Source of the DNA: Apostichopus japonicus
Taxonomy: Eukaryota; Echinodermata; Holothuroidea; Aspidochirotida; Stichopodidae
Assembly: GCF_037975245.1 (NCBI RefSeq)
Contig: NC_092579.1
Coordinates: forward strand, 10,717,678-10,781,677
Direction of reading: 5' to 3'
DNA length: 64,000 nt
A program made the translations under genes and the position numbers. Within the stretch, counting starts at the first letter, position 1. Each line of letters begins with the position of its first letter. Below the pieces are notes generated by a model, which was not told where the DNA came from, did no database searches, and saw only the letters and a list, made by a program, of their open reading frames with translations. This document shows, piece after piece, positions 35,134 through 48,006 of this stretch.

Positions 35134-35957
35134 CAGGGACCTTGCTCGAGAGGGGTTCTGGGAGTGTCTCAACCCCCCCCCCAAATCTTGGTAAAACAGA
35201 CATTGGAAAATTTGAGTGCGACAATCAGAATTTCTGACTGTCGCACTCAAATTTACCTAGGCCTATTCATATATTCTTGTGATTGTGAATGACCTAAATA
35301 TTTCGGTTAAAATTGACCTTTAATCAGTCATATTTACCACATTTTCCTTGCCACTTTGAGAAATTGTATCTCGCGATCCTTATACTCCACCATACAAAAC
35401 TGTGTATGTTTCTGAATGCTCTAAAAACAAATGCCTAATAGAACAAATGTACAAGGTTCGCCAGCTTCAATTCGGTTTATATAAGTACTAATTTTGCTAT
35501 TGGTTGGGTTGACCCTTCAAGTAAGTTCAGGATATATAGTCTCTATGGAATACAATAAAACACTCAAATGATAATCTACAGAAGCTTAAAAGTGCCATCA
35601 ACATAAGAAAACTCTTGCCCCATAAGTTGGCATTTTTAGTAAACTGTTTAGATAACAAGATAAAACCTTATCAAAAATCAGGAAAATGTTGGATTGCTCA
35701 GTTGCTTTAACTGAGCAATTGAACAATTTTCTGCAAATTGTTTCATTGAACAACTTATCATATCTTGTCAATTGGACATTTGCTGCAAAATGTTCAATTG
35801 CTCACTTCATTCCATCAGAGCAATTGAAAAATGTTCTGCAAAATGTTTAATTGTTCACTTCATTCCAAATACTCAGTTGGAATAAAGTGAACAATTGAAA
35901 AATTGTTCATGTGAGTAGCCCCCCCCCCCAATCATCAGGCCTTAGCTACGTCCCTTG
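35134..35957. mobile_element. hAT MITE, copy 1 (inverted relative to 55186-55992)
   Basis: Begins CAGGGACCTTGC and ends with the complement of CAAGGGACGTAGCTAAGG. Shared with the copy at 55 kb are the poly-C/poly-G blocks next to the ends, a TTTGAGTGCGACAGTC-type inverted pair (35212-35255), and a block about the sum of two MITE arms. Flanks TGCAGTGG and TCAGTGTT are only loosely alike, so the TSD is eroded or the ends are off by a few bases. It lies just downstream of the stop codon of the minus-strand gene at 36013. Confidence 0.75.
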
Positions 35958-35963
35958 TCAGTG

Positions 35964-35969
35964 TTTATT
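35964..35969 (-). terminator. candidate polyadenylation signal for the 36-43 kb gene
   Basis: AATAAA on the minus strand, 44 nt downstream of the TAG stop at 36013-36015 and directly beside the end of the hAT MITE. Position and motif fit a 3' processing signal; a short 3' UTR is implied. Confidence 0.5.
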
Positions 35970-36012
35970 ATATCCATTACAGTCAACACAGTAAACGTAG
36001 AACACACTTAAT

Positions 36013-39000
36013 CTATAACATCTTCATCTCTACTGATCTAGCCCTTTCCCTAAATCTATGTTTATTAGTCTCGTTGAATATTTTTGTTCTGACGGTCCAC
36101 CAATCAAACATATGGTCTATTGCTCCTTCCTCCAGAAAATCTTCAATCTCATTGCGACCTAGTTGGGAAAAAAAATAACTCTACAAATTAGAAATGATTT
36201 TGTTTTGCTTATAAAATTTTATGAGGGTTAGGATCATGAAAGGTAACTCCAGTGGTACTTTTTGACAGGAACACAACCAGAATGAAAACACAGTTCCTTG
36301 CTGATGTTCACTGATTAGTTTCATAAGGATTTTTTCAAAAAGCTCTATAGAAACAAGAGCAAAATTTGTGTTTGCAAATAATGCTAAGACTTGTCCCTCA
36401 TGCTTGATATCAGTTGTGCAGCACATATCAGCAGGTTTCCAAATATCTGCCAATGTCAACATAACAAAGTTTGAAGAACCTCCAACATTTGGTAGCTGTA
36501 CTTTTGCAATTGGAATATGTTTGAAGAAATTACACCTTACGGTTGCCTGATTTCCCAATTTAAAGATATTAACATTAAGTGTTTTGATCTCATTAATATT
36601 CAAGAGATAAAGCAAACATGTATTATATAATTTAATCAGGCCTTAACTTAGGCATGCATACTTACTTTGGAGCTTCTTTTCTGCAAGTCCTTTGGTGTAA
36701 CATTCAAAATTTTCCACCACACACTTTGAAGCCTTTTCACTCCATTTAATGTATTTCCTACCTGAAACAAATGAGGAAAATAAAAAGTGAAATCCATGTT
36801 AATTGATCTTGAACATGACTTCAAAAATTAGAAAGAACTATATATGAAATCATGTTTGATGATACAGTTATACACCATGGAAGGTACCTGACGCCTGACA
36901 TACAACACTAGGTAAAGCAACCAGAGGAAGTGTTGTCTTGCGAATGCTCATTAATATTCAGCAGATTTGAAACTATTGCAGTCATAATGTCTGAATATAT
37001 GTGTACAATAAACATCTAATACCCAATTTGTCTGGTGTTGGAAATGATTGCTGCAGAAGCTAGCTGTAGAGGCAATTGGGAAACTTGGGAATCCTCCACA
37101 TGTACCTTATTCTGGTCAGGGTATGTGAAGTTGTATAACTTGTTAATAGGAATAAACCTTTTCTTCATTATATAAAGGTGCACCAGTAATAACAACCTTC
37201 CTTTCATCACATACGAATTGATAAAAACAAGGTACTGGAAGAGTGTCTCCAGTCCTTAAATAAAACTTTACTCTGTCATTTCAAATCCAGAAAAAGTGCC
37301 AACTAAATTTAGCCTGCTTTCTTACTAAGGTGCATCATGATGCTCAAGTAATATTTATACAAGCAAAGCCTAAAGTCATCTGTGTAGACAAAGCATAAAA
37401 ACATCTTCTTTATTATGGGAGCACTTCTGCAAACATTTCCTTGGTTGAGTTGATTCCCACAAAGAATTGTACGCATTTCTTGTTTTTACTTTTTTCAAAT
37501 AAACTCCAGCTGTTTGCATGCCAAAGGAGCTCATCTAATGGTGTTTCTTTCAAAATAGCTGTCCGTCCTTGCTTTGACTCATTTGCCAGATTTCCACATG
37601 ATTTGATTATTGCATTTACCCAAAATAAAAACTAAAAAAACTAAAGCATAAACAATATTATTGTTTTAAACAGATTTCCATAGCACAATAAGAGCAATTG
37701 CCACCTTTAACTGCAACTGATTAATTTTTGCCCAAAAGTAAACTAATGGAGCAATAACCAAGTGTGTCCTGTCTACTGAAATCAGTTTACCCTAGCTGCT
37801 TCCTGCCGATCCTTGTGAGTATGCAAGGAGGATCTGATCCCACGCACAAGGGCGATTAAGTTGTATTGTGAAGAAAAGTAAATATTAATTCTTATTTGAT
37901 CAGCATTTTGTCACCATTCCAATACTGCAGTGATTGGTATATTCCTTTTGCCTGAATGCAGGCCAAATTGACATGCTCAGTGAAGAATACGACATAACAG
38001 CCGATGAAGAAACTTGAATCAAATTTGAGAGTTACAAGGCAATCATGTTAACATGATGCAAACAAAAACCTCTCCCTAGTGAAAGTGTGAAAAATTGAGC
38101 CTTCCATTATCCTAGTCCCTTTATTTTCATAAACTTGTTACTCTTAAAGATTTTGTAACATTTTGTAAACACACTTTTGGACATTCCGTCATAAAGATCT
38201 TCGCACACTGTCATACTTACATACAGGTGACTTGTTGGTCATGGATTGGGATTCTCCTCTTGCTCTTCTTCTTCTCTGCTGTACATCAGCCCTCCGCACT
38301 GCTGGACACAGCAAGAAATTAAATGAAGACCGTTAAAACAATTGAGTTTGATGAGGATACACAAATCAATACAAATAAGATAATGACAGCATGTTGTTAG
38401 TTTAAGGGTGTCAAGACTCGCTCAAAAAGAAAGTCTAATGCCGGTAATCTGACCTAGTTTCGAATGAGGTGTAACAGGAGTGTTAGACATCACCATCGAT
38501 CCCAGAAAATACACACACACAGCTTGCTACCATCGATATTTAGACACTAGTGTACAGTCAGTTCATGCTGTGATCAATACCCACAGCATAGTGTAAAAAC
38601 CAATACAGCGATGGACATCTCAGGTCCAGCTAAAGATAACAAGGTATCGCATTTCATTACTGAACTGTCTGCATTTTGTAGTCACACGAACAAAAGGTCA
38701 CTTACAAGCAACAGAAAGTTAACTTTTTTTCAGATGGCCTCATGCGGTTTGGGGCGAGTGTTCAATGCCTTTTAAAATTTCTATGCTTCAAGACTAATTG
38801 ATAATTCCAATAGCTGCATAGTCATCTTGAAGCAAACGTCACAGATTTTTCATCTCTCCTAAAACATGCAACTACTTTATCTTATTCAACCAAATGATAA
38901 CAGACACCAGGAAATAACTAGAACTGATGGCACCAAATTATATCCATCCCTTGACTCAACTAGCAATTACATGTAAAATTACAGTATATTACTGTAGCTT

Positions 39001-42000
39001 ATTAAATTTAGTTGCCCAATTGCTCTCATAATGATAATTTATATCAATTGAATGATCCATCCAACCAAATTTACAAAACACAAGCATTATGAGGTCACAA
39101 AGTCTGCAGGGTTATCTTCCTTCTGTTACTGTGTAAAGTAACCACTTGTTAACCATTGCATGTGTCAGGGAGATTAAGACTGTCAGTATAATTCATTTGG
39201 AATGCAATTACATTTGCCTGAGAAAGAAAAGGAACTGGAATTAGGGAAAACATAGTTCTGACTTGTATGCCACATGCATATGAGAGTCCTTCTGTACAAG
39301 AAATAAATATTTGGGGTATATTTATTAGTTATTAAGTTACACTCTATATTCTTCAATTTGATTGCTGATTTATAGTTTTGGTAAGACTGCATGACAAAAG
39401 TCAAACAGCCAGTTGCTACTGTTAACTAATACCTCTTTTGATATCGAGTAGGTCAATGATGTAGCATAGGTATTTTATTATAGGGTCTGGTAAGTTTACT
39501 ACAGTTCTGTAGTTCTTTGTTTCGAGGTAGGAAATGTATTTCATAAAGGATATAATGCAGATGTTTGAGTCTTGAGAGTAATGAACAGCTAAAGCAGATA
39601 CAAAATACAAAAGTTTTAATACAATGTCAAGCTGATAACTGTTTGTCACATGGAACATCACTTATGTAGCTTTCAAAATTTACAGCATAGCTAGAGGAAT
39701 ATAAGCCTCACCAGTTATTACATTAATACATCTAGTTCTACCATGTTCTACTTCAGTATATTATAGGTCAGTGCAGGTAATTGTCTCAGTTAAGATTAAT
39801 AACTTTTTCTGTGTCCCTCTAATATCTTTTTTTTTTCTCGACAAAATCAGTTATGTTATGTTTGAACTGACTTGATAACAAACTGCAATAACATCACTTT
39901 ATTTATTAGGCAATGATCTAGTCTGCAAAATGTAAAGGAGCTGATTGACTTCCCTCATTTAAGTCTCACTTTATTCTCAATTTGCTGAAGATTAATCTAA
40001 TAACATTTCATATTTTTCGACATCATTCTTGCCATTTATCCCTCTTCCCATAATTCTTGGTGCCCCTACATATCCAGTATAATAAACTGTCATACTTACA
40101 TACAGGTGACTTGTTGGTCATGGATGGGGATTCTCTTCTTGCTCTCTTTTTTCTCTGTTGAACATCAGCCACCTGTTCTGCTGGACACAGCAAGAAATGA
40201 ACTAACAACATTAATACATGAGTCACCATATTAGAACTACTGACTGGCTGGGAGAAACTTCTATGAAATTTGAAATATACAAAGAAACTGAGGCTTAGAT
40301 AGGATATTCGAACCAACACCCCTCCCCCAGGACTACGAGTCCTACACTCTATGGTGGTCAATGGTGCATCCAAACACTAATATTATTTTAGGTGGTTACA
40401 ACTTCGCTGGGGTTGTTTTCCATGAGGAATACGTTTCAAGGTTGTCTACCATTGCATGCATGTGCCCAGAGAAAAACATGGAGGAATAATCGCAAAATCC
40501 ACATGAAAAGTTGTGTGATTGCACATTCCTTACATACCTAGCTATTAAGGACACCAAATAGTATATCCACAAAACAAACACTTACGGCTGAGCCTCTAAA
40601 ATTTCTTACATGAAGCTTTTCAATTGCGCTATTACTGGGTCCTTTTGTTTCCATCATTCAATTGACAAAGCTTTTATCCAAAACACAATGAAATGGTTTC
40701 CTTTCTCTTACAAGTATAATTTTTGATCTTACCCATTGCCTCTTCTCGGTCTTCATTCGCAACCTGCCCTGTAAAATTTTAGAAAGAAGTATGTTCCATG
40801 ATCTGTTTAATAAAGTTATCACCACCTTAATACCAAACTCTCACAAGGAGCTAAAATATTTGTCACTTTTTGTGTTGTAACTTTATTATCTCATCCTTGT
40901 ATACATTTAGAGACAGGGAGATGTTTTATTCCATTGGGTCACCTGTTTTTGAACAAACCAATGGTCTGTAAACAGACAAGTAGCCTAATTTCCATCCCTT
41001 GTGGTATAGAAGCTGGTGGGCTAGTGGGCACTTAATGGGGTACCTTATGATAACCTTATGCCATTGGCTGGCAAGTACCAACTGGGGTGGGGGAATAAAA
41101 AAATGTTTGATGTCTGTGTATGAGTGGGGGTCAATTTTGACTTCACCATATAGCATATATGTGAAGTAGCCTATATAAGACAGAAAACTTTTATGTTGTC
41201 ATAAGTTAGCTAAAGGGTCAAAGGTCAGGAGGCCACAGGTAAAATAAGCAAAATGTTGCTGAAAGTTGCACAACAAACACCTCATCAGTGAAACAGCTCT
41301 GACTCCTAATTTTTGGTCAACCTTCCCCCTCCCGCATGTTAATAAGCACTTGTGTCCTAACTATCCTTGGTTTATAGTAACAGGCTTAGGCCCATCATTG
41401 ACTTGGAACCTTGATTGAGGTGCCTCCATATTTATCAGAGTACCACCCCAGGAACAGTAGGCCAGCATATCTAACCCTATTAAAGAAAGCAGAAATATGT
41501 ACTCCTTAAACTTGAACCTTTATAGGTACATACCATTAAAAAGAATTTGTTTGATTTACAATGAAAATGAATAAGCCTTGACTGTTTGTATAATCTATTA
41601 AAAGAAAAAAATGCAATTTAAAACTGGACAAACTGATGCTAAGTTTGTCAATCATGAATATCTGTATAGGCCTAGCATATGGGCAATTTTGTGATGGAAA
41701 AGCGACATCTTGAGGTCAAAGTTCGCCCAATTCTACACATTATGTATGCAGTGAACAATATATTTGGAGGAAATACTATTTGGTCTAACATGAAAAATGC
41801 TTGCAGATGATTGTTGTGGATTATCTTTCATTAGGATCATTGATCTAATCCTACAAGCCCACTATGCTACTGGATTATTCTAATAATGTGCCCCTCCTAA
41901 CTTTGTGCGTACATTTGCCCACCTCTACGGGCACAGCATGGAAGTGAAATGTCAAGGCCAGGGTCGGAAATAAGCAGGGCGAAGGGCGATTCGCCCTTAT

Positions 42001-43475
42001 GAAAATCGCCCTCGTTATATCAGGTGTCTGTGTAAAATTAATTGTGACATGCTTTTGTTTTAGCTAGGCATTGCAGTAGCATCGCGAATCGCGCAAACAG
42101 TTCTCACAATCCCGCATAAAATTTGAAGCAGTGCCGGAGGGTCACGCACAATCTCCGCATACAGTAGTTACTGCGGTTACGGCCTCCACTAAGCAATTTC
42201 AGTGCCAATAACCTAAAATCCCCACAAATCTCAGACCACATAGTAGCCTAACTTCATAGGTGAAGAAGGTCAACATGGTAATCTTACCTATCCATCTGTT
42301 TACTCGCTCAAGTTGTGTTGAAAATAAAAATTAAAAATATCCATTAAAACTTGCAATTTTTAACCAAATATTAGCCTAACAACCACACTAAGTCAATGGG
42401 AAATGTAGCCTAACCATCAGTTTGCAAAAACAAAACAAAAACTGCATAGCTTTGTTTACAACTTTAAATTTGCTGGAAATTGGCAGTTGTTTGGAAGGTA
42501 TGTGATTTTATCCACACACGAAAACATACATGCCTTAGGAAAAGTCACCAGTGGAAGTAAACCTGTGTTTTCTATTTCAGTTGATGGGTTATTGGTTTTC
42601 GTCATATATTCGGTGGATTGACATTATTTGCTAAATGCTCGCAAAGTTTTGCTATCAAACTTTTAATGAACTTGCTATACAGTCGCAACACTATTTAGGG
42701 CAATTATGCTGACTTTATCCTGTTGAATGCTTACAACCATTTCCATAAACAGCATATATTGAACTTTGGAAAAGAGCCCCCCTAAACCTTAAAAAAGCCC
42801 TCGTAAATACATTAAGGGGGCGTTTCAACTTTTCTATATCCAAACTAGGCTAGTCCCCCAAAGCCAAATATTAATTCCTACCCTGCTTAAGGCTAGCTGT
42901 TATAAATTAAATTTTTGGGCAGAATTGAAAATTGGCTTTGTATTTTAAGTTAATTGTGGGCAAAAAAATCACAATAGCTCTAGACAATAAGGCATTTTAC
43001 TAATGTAGGCTAAGCATTGTCCAGCCTTGCCTGTCTTCAGCAATAGGCTACTGTTGGCTAAGGCTTAACTTAGGCCTAGGCCTAGGGTATATTTACTGTA
43101 TCATTTGCATCAAAAAACGGTGCTATGTAAGCATCATTCATAACTATTTGTGTTTTTGTAGAGTTTTTGGGGCAAAGGTCATGTAATTAAAATGAAGTTT
43201 AGCCTATCTAGGGCAAAACTAACATTACTGTAACTTAGGCTAGATCTTGTTAATGTTAGGCTTACACTGAGTGAGACAAGTGAGAGCTGAGCTATAATTT
43301 GCACAAATTGTGATTGGTAATCAGCCAGCTGCACAGGGAACTGAGGCCTACTTTATACTATTACTAATCCTAGGCTAGTCAATAAAGCATTTGGTAAAGG
43401 AATTAATATCTAGCAATTGCAAGAAAGTATTACGGTATTACCTAGGCTTCCAAAGTCAATCTCGACGGCTCTCAT
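36013..43475 (-). CDS. unrecognised 130-aa protein, all-phase-1 gene with a duplicated exon
   Basis: Minus-strand exons: 43442-43475, 40733-40768, 40100-40180 (3b) or 38221-38301 (3a), 36666-36761 and 36013-36158 (TAG). Every junction is GT/AG and phase 1, so the chain reads through as 130 aa with one copy of exon 3, or 157 aa with both. Exon 3 is basic (QRKKRARRES / QRRRRARGES then SMTNKSPV), suggesting a nuclear localisation signal. Exons 4-5 encode a charged, probably helical domain (RKYIKWSEKASK, FLEEGAIDHMFDWWTVRTK). I do not recognise the family; a distant likeness to small helical domains in transposon-derived nuclear proteins is only an impression. ATG 43475 has A at -3. An in-frame ATG at 43544 would add 23 residues but has a weaker context. 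A CRE lies upstream and an AATAAA downstream. Confidence 0.6.
38221..38301 (-). CDS. duplicate exon 3a of the 36-43 kb gene
   Basis: 81 nt, the same length, phase and splice sites (TGTCCAG acceptor, GTAAGTATGACAG donor) as exon 3b at 40100-40180. The encoded peptides share ADVQQR....AR.ES.SMTNKSPV. Because both are symmetric 1-1 exons, either, both or neither can be included without a frameshift. This is the structure expected for mutually exclusive or cassette exons made by tandem duplication. About 1.8 kb separates the copies, including a TTAA MITE in between. Confidence 0.65.
38406..38771. mobile_element. TTAA MITE, copy 1
   Basis: Flanked by TTAA at 38402-38405 and 38772-38775. Start GGGTGTCAAGACTCGC; the end is the complement of AGGCATTGAACACTCGCC. 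About 85-90% alike along its length to the copy at 61068-61419, in the same orientation. It sits in the intron between duplicated exons 3b and 3a. Confidence 0.85.
38780..40095. other. intron without recognised content
   Basis: AT-rich intronic DNA between the TTAA MITE and exon 3b. No further exon found. Confidence 0.4.
40775..41950. other. intron 1 of the 36-43 kb gene, proximal part
   Basis: No exon seen. A GGGTCAAAGGTCAGG phrase near 41216 belongs to the AGGTCA-type motif family. Confidence 0.4.
41959..42885. mobile_element. hAT MITE with near-perfect TSD
   Basis: Ends CAGGGTCGGAAATAA and the complement of CAGGGTAGGAATTAA. The 8-bp flanks GTCAAGGC (41951-41958) and CTTAAGGC (42886-42893) differ at two positions. 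Next to the left end is a short palindrome, GGGCGATTCGCCC. 927 bp, no coding capacity, inside intron 1 of the minus-strand gene. Confidence 0.75.
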
Positions 43476-43640
43476 TTTGATAGTGTAACATGGATACCGC
43501 GCCGATTCACGAACAAAAGTTAGGTTTACCGTTCCTGTTTGCATACAGTGTGAACACTTGCGGCCACACGGACAACACGTTTACCACACTGTACACGTCC
43601 ATATGAGCTCCACATTACACTTAGCGACATTGCGCGGTGA

Positions 43641-43648
43641 TGACGTCA
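43641..43648. promoter_or_regulatory. CRE-like palindrome TGACGTCA
   Basis: A full consensus cAMP-response element about 165 bp upstream of the ATG at 43475 on the minus strand, in a locally CG-richer stretch. Position fits the promoter of the 36-43 kb gene. Factor binding is inference. Confidence 0.45.
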
Positions 43649-44032
43649 CAAGGTTTGTATACCAAATGAAAATGCGTCAATATGAACATGGATATCAGTA
43701 TATGTATCACCGAAAGGGATAGGGATCGAAATTGTGACTTTCAAGGTAACAGTTCCATTGGTCAGTTTTACCAGCATTAAAAGAGCATCGATAGTGAAAC
43801 ATATATCGATAGGACGATAAAATAAACGAGATATATCTTGATGGGTCCCTAATAGCTAAATTTTGCACAGGTCACATATACTACTACAAAATTTGCCAAG
43901 CTATAAATATCCATTCAGATGTGTAATCGTCCAATCAAAATAAAGGGGTGTAGAGGGCAGCATCCACGATCAATGGGTACTAATTACCTGTACACCGAAG
44001 CCCTCATAACAGAATGAACATACCCTTAAACA

Positions 44033-44060
44033 TTAGGGGAACACGAATATGTTCCCCTAA
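44033..44060. repeat. stem-loop TTAGGGGAACA
   Basis: An 11-bp perfect inverted repeat with a 6-nt loop (CGAATA), extendable to 15 bp with one mismatch. No gene ends nearby, so it is not read as a terminator. Confidence 0.8.
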
Positions 44061-44180
44061 CGTTACTGTCCCTCTAAGGTAGCATTTTTCAATATGCAAT
44101 GGGCACCTAATGTGCACTTTATATAAATATATATATATACATTTTCATTTATATATATATATATATATACATACATTTTC

Positions 44181-44235
<55 letters not shown>

Positions 44236-44442
44236 TAAAGTCTGTTCAAAGTATCTCTTTCGAGATCCGGCTTTAGGATTCACAAATGATTTTCGAGTTG
44301 GTCAGCATCATGTTTGATCTCTAGAGTAAGGCAAAATATGTCACCAAAAACAGAACTAGTATATTGTTAGATACAGGTGACAAACGCCTACAGTGGAATT
44401 ATGATCTTCCTTACCGGCTTCAAACCTCTGGACATACAATCA

Positions 44443-44510
44443 GCGTCCATAGCCTAGTGGTTAGGGTGTCCGCGTACAGAGCGGAAGGCCTGTGGTTCAA
44501 ATCCCGGTAT
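44443..44510 (+). ncRNA. tRNA-derived SINE head
   Basis: A box TAGCCTAGTGGTTAGGG (44450-44466) and B box GGTTCAAATCC (44494-44504) are spaced as in tRNA genes. A perfect 5-bp anticodon stem (TCCGC/GCGGA) holds a 7-nt loop GTACAGA. Acceptor and T stems do not pair, so it is a SINE rather than a working tRNA. A TA microsatellite follows at once. Confidence 0.75.
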
Positions 44511-44707
44511 ATATATGTATATATATATATATATATATATAATTACGAACTTCCTTACTGGTTGAGAACCTCTGGACATACAATCATCGTCGTGGGAGTT
44601 TGGAGGCTGGGAGTTTATTCACTGTTCTGGATTTCCAACTAATTACAATTTTTAGATTTCAGATGTCATGTCGTGCGCAGTGACCTCAGGGAGGGGAGAG
44701 AAAGTGA

Positions 44708-44803
44708 TTAAGTTAGCAAACATTAATCTTGACTGAGATAAATTTATCTATTCTCTGCTCTCGCATGTATTTGTGGAGCCTGCCTTGATATTCAACCTGA
44801 ACA
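44708..44803 (+). mobile_element. LINE fragment, inverted copy of 30215-30305
   Basis: Shares the phrases ATAAATTTATCTATTCTCTG, CTCGCATGTATTTGTGGAGCC and a TTGATATTCAACCTGAACAA end with the complement of the minus-strand LINE near 30.25 kb. A short RT-upstream piece of the same family. Confidence 0.75.
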
Positions 44804-47442
44804 AAACAGCTGAAAGAGACAATACAAGGCGCTGATAATTCATACTTTTAGGTTTAATCTTAAATAATGAAGGATATGTACAATGAAATGGAGCTACATA
44901 TAATGAACAGCTAATGAGATTATAAAGGCTACAGGTTACGGATTAATTTTAGACACTGCAACCGTACTGTTTATTATAGAATATGGTGACAGGGATGTTA
45001 TTACTCGAGATATGCTACAGTCAACAATACCTATCTATCAACAATAACATCAGCGAGACAGAGAACAATAGTGTCCCATAACTGGTACCTACAGTAAATA
45101 CCATTTAGAAGTTACACAATAGCCTACACACACTGGGTCAGAAAATGTCTTAAAACTATCTCACATATGCTCAATAATTTTACTTGCTGGTCAACACAGA
45201 AAGCATAACAATATCAAAGGTATAAATGATGGTTTTAATAAGCTCAGATGCAATAAAGCATTATACACATAGAAAATAGTCTGTCCCATTTACTAGCAAT
45301 GGATGGGCTCAGCCATCTTGAATACAGCCATTTTGGATGCAACCATTACGGAATGAGGTAACTATTCATAATTAAACATGTATCACCCAGACACTACAGC
45401 TCTCATTGTTATTACAAATGCATACATTAAACTCAATATTATACTATCTAATGCATTGCCTAACGTAACACATGTATACACGTACAAGATGAGCAAGGCG
45501 TCCTTGCAGTGGCGTCAATCCCAATTGAAAAGTGGGGGGACGTAAATGACTGAACATGTGTAGCACACACTGCAAGCACCTTGGCACAAAGCCTTTATTG
45601 GGCAGGGTCCAGGGGCCTGCCTTAGGGCTCTATCCAGGGACAAAGTTTTTGTTTTATTTTGATGTTCAATAAATTGCATAAATTATTAAATTTGATAAAA
45701 AATGACTGTTAGTATCAAGCCTATTTTAGAAATTGTAACCAGATAGCTTTTAAACTTTCTGCAGGTTTGATTAGTTAAATACTTGTGTTTGACAACTATA
45801 TGAACAAACTTTAAGTTTGCCCTGCATTCCACTTCATTGTTCACCTACAGAATTTAATGCTTACTCAAAATGTCATGCTGTTACCCAAAAAATATATTTA
45901 AATTTTTTGAGAAATTTAACAAATACTGTAGGAATGAATTCATCCTTGTACTACAAAACATACTCCCTCAAGCCTTTAACATACATACGGCAATGAAAAA
46001 AAGATTTGTATTTAAGTAATTATACCAATTAAAATTGTCACGTGACAAAACACATATATTTTTAATATTTGAGAAATATATAAATAGGAATGAATTAATA
46101 CTTGTTATGCAAATTATATTCCCACAGGCCTATAACATCCATGCACAAAAAAAATCATATTTAATGAATTATATACCAATTAAAATTATGTCATGTTGTT
46201 TTTTCTGTAACAGCATGACCTGCATTGAACAATACCCGTGCCCTTGGCGCATCTTTTTATTTTGCATACTTTATGCAAGAACTTAAAACAGTGCATGTTA
46301 GTAATGCATTGTCTAACCCCTCACCCAAAGAACCATAAATAGTTAGGAAAATGCCATCCCTAGCTACTTTATGCACTGTATTAGAGATCTACTTACCACT
46401 TGACAACTCCAATTACAGAAACCAAACTACCTGTAACTACAGAACCATACACTGTACCTGTAGTAACGTGTGCAGTGTAAATTATAATGTATTACTACAG
46501 TAGTGTAGTGTGCTGCATGGCTAGATCATACAGGTAAGTTGGTTGGTTTGTTGTACGTTTATACACTTCTGATTTCATGAAGTATGTCTCACTTTTGTTC
46601 GTTTGTTACCCACAGTGATCAATGATGTAACATATTTCCTCTGTATAGATATTGTACATGAGCTTAACTTTACATACCCATATCATGTTTTAAGCTTTTG
46701 GGCATGGGGTTACCAGCATGCTGTTACCACACTTTTACTTGATTATAACATATTTATCATTAATCAAGATTTTTCATTCCTTGTCTGAGGTGAAAGGAAT
46801 CTATGTGATTGTGTGTGTATATGTATGTGACACCTGCTTGTAAACTCGGTAGCTCAAAGTTCATCGTGGATTAACTTGGTACGTGGATCCGTTTTAATGA
46901 GTACTAGAACCCTAACCTTTTGCTGTGAAGGTCAAAGGTCATTTGAGATCAACATAAGGCAAAGTTTGTAAACTAACCAATCGTAACCTTATTTCTTGTT
47001 TTCCCAATACTCTCCTATAGTGACCACCAGACCAGGCCCTTTGAAAAAAAGTTGCTTAGACAAGCCCATTCCTCTCATATGTATGCATAAGACCCGTCAC
47101 AAACCATTCCATTTCGAGCAGGGGTCACATTGGCGTGTGAGACTATACTTTGTGTGAAGTCAACGCATGCATGCATTTGTGATACGTGCATGCACTTGTA
47201 AACAATTCTGAATAAAGTGTATATGGAACATGATTGTTACATTGTAACTGCAATGTTAGGATCATTTGGTTGCACATCTATTTTTATTAAAAAAAGTCCT
47301 ATTATTGTCTTTTCTGGTGCAAATTTTCCAGAATGACTTATGAATTGAAAAATGTACAGCAAGGATAATTTTTCTTTCCTCTTCTTTCACGATAACTTGG
47401 CAATGCATCAAAAGATATTTGGAAATAGACCACCATCGGTTC

Positions 47443-47500
47443 CAAACAACGGTTCGGTTCCAACTGGTTCGGTTCCAACGGTTCCAAACGGTTTCAACCA
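47443..47500. repeat. short tandem GGTTCCAAC repeat
   Basis: Four to five imperfect 9-14-nt units of GGTTCCAAC / GGTTCGGTTCCAAC. Translation on minus gives a WNR repeat with no other sign of coding. Confidence 0.75.
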
Positions 47501-48006
47501 ACAACTTGCCTTGATGTCCGAAGGGGAATAGGTTTGGTTTGCTTATATGTACCATAAACTACGGGTGTTACTATCAGGTTCCAATATCAGATATAGACGT
47601 TGATGTCTAGGTTGTCAAGGCTGATGGATGCCATTCTTTACTCTTACAGTACATTAAATTAGATGATGTGAATGACACTGGCAAAACTAGTTGAAGAAAA
47701 GTTGTCTATTAAACCGAGGCTTGTTGATTTCTTTTCAAACAGACATTTCTCAATATAAACCACCTATTTGCCTTTGGTATTTTGCAGGAAGAATTTTAAC
47801 ATAATTCCATCTCACCTTTTTGTAGAAGATCAATCTTGGACATTATAATAATAATAATCAGCAATATTTTTCCGACACTTAAGTGACCAGAAATGTGGCA
47901 GAAACCTGCAAGGGCTTATGGATTACAACTTACACATCGGGTGGCTTAATTCCAATTCAACATTTTACTCAAATTTGGAATCTTTTGAATTATCTTTGCT
48001 GTTTTT

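Larger units (their letters stand above)
43700..47260. other. intergenic DNA with SINE and repeat fragments
   Basis: Holds a stem-loop at 44033-44060, TA microsatellites at 44125-44232 and 44508-44541, a tRNA-like SINE head, a LINE fragment, a CAGTGGCGTC hAT-like end near 45514 with no matching partner found, and an AGGTCA-type repeat at 46800-46990. No gene is supported. Confidence 0.4.

Noticed and set aside
41951-42893. Immediate ORFs in the 42-kb MITE as a gene
   Set aside because: The TIRs and near-perfect 8-bp flank duplication show a non-coding hAT MITE.
44443-44510. Functional tRNA gene
   Set aside because: The acceptor and T stems do not pair, and a TA microsatellite replaces the 3' end; it is a SINE head.
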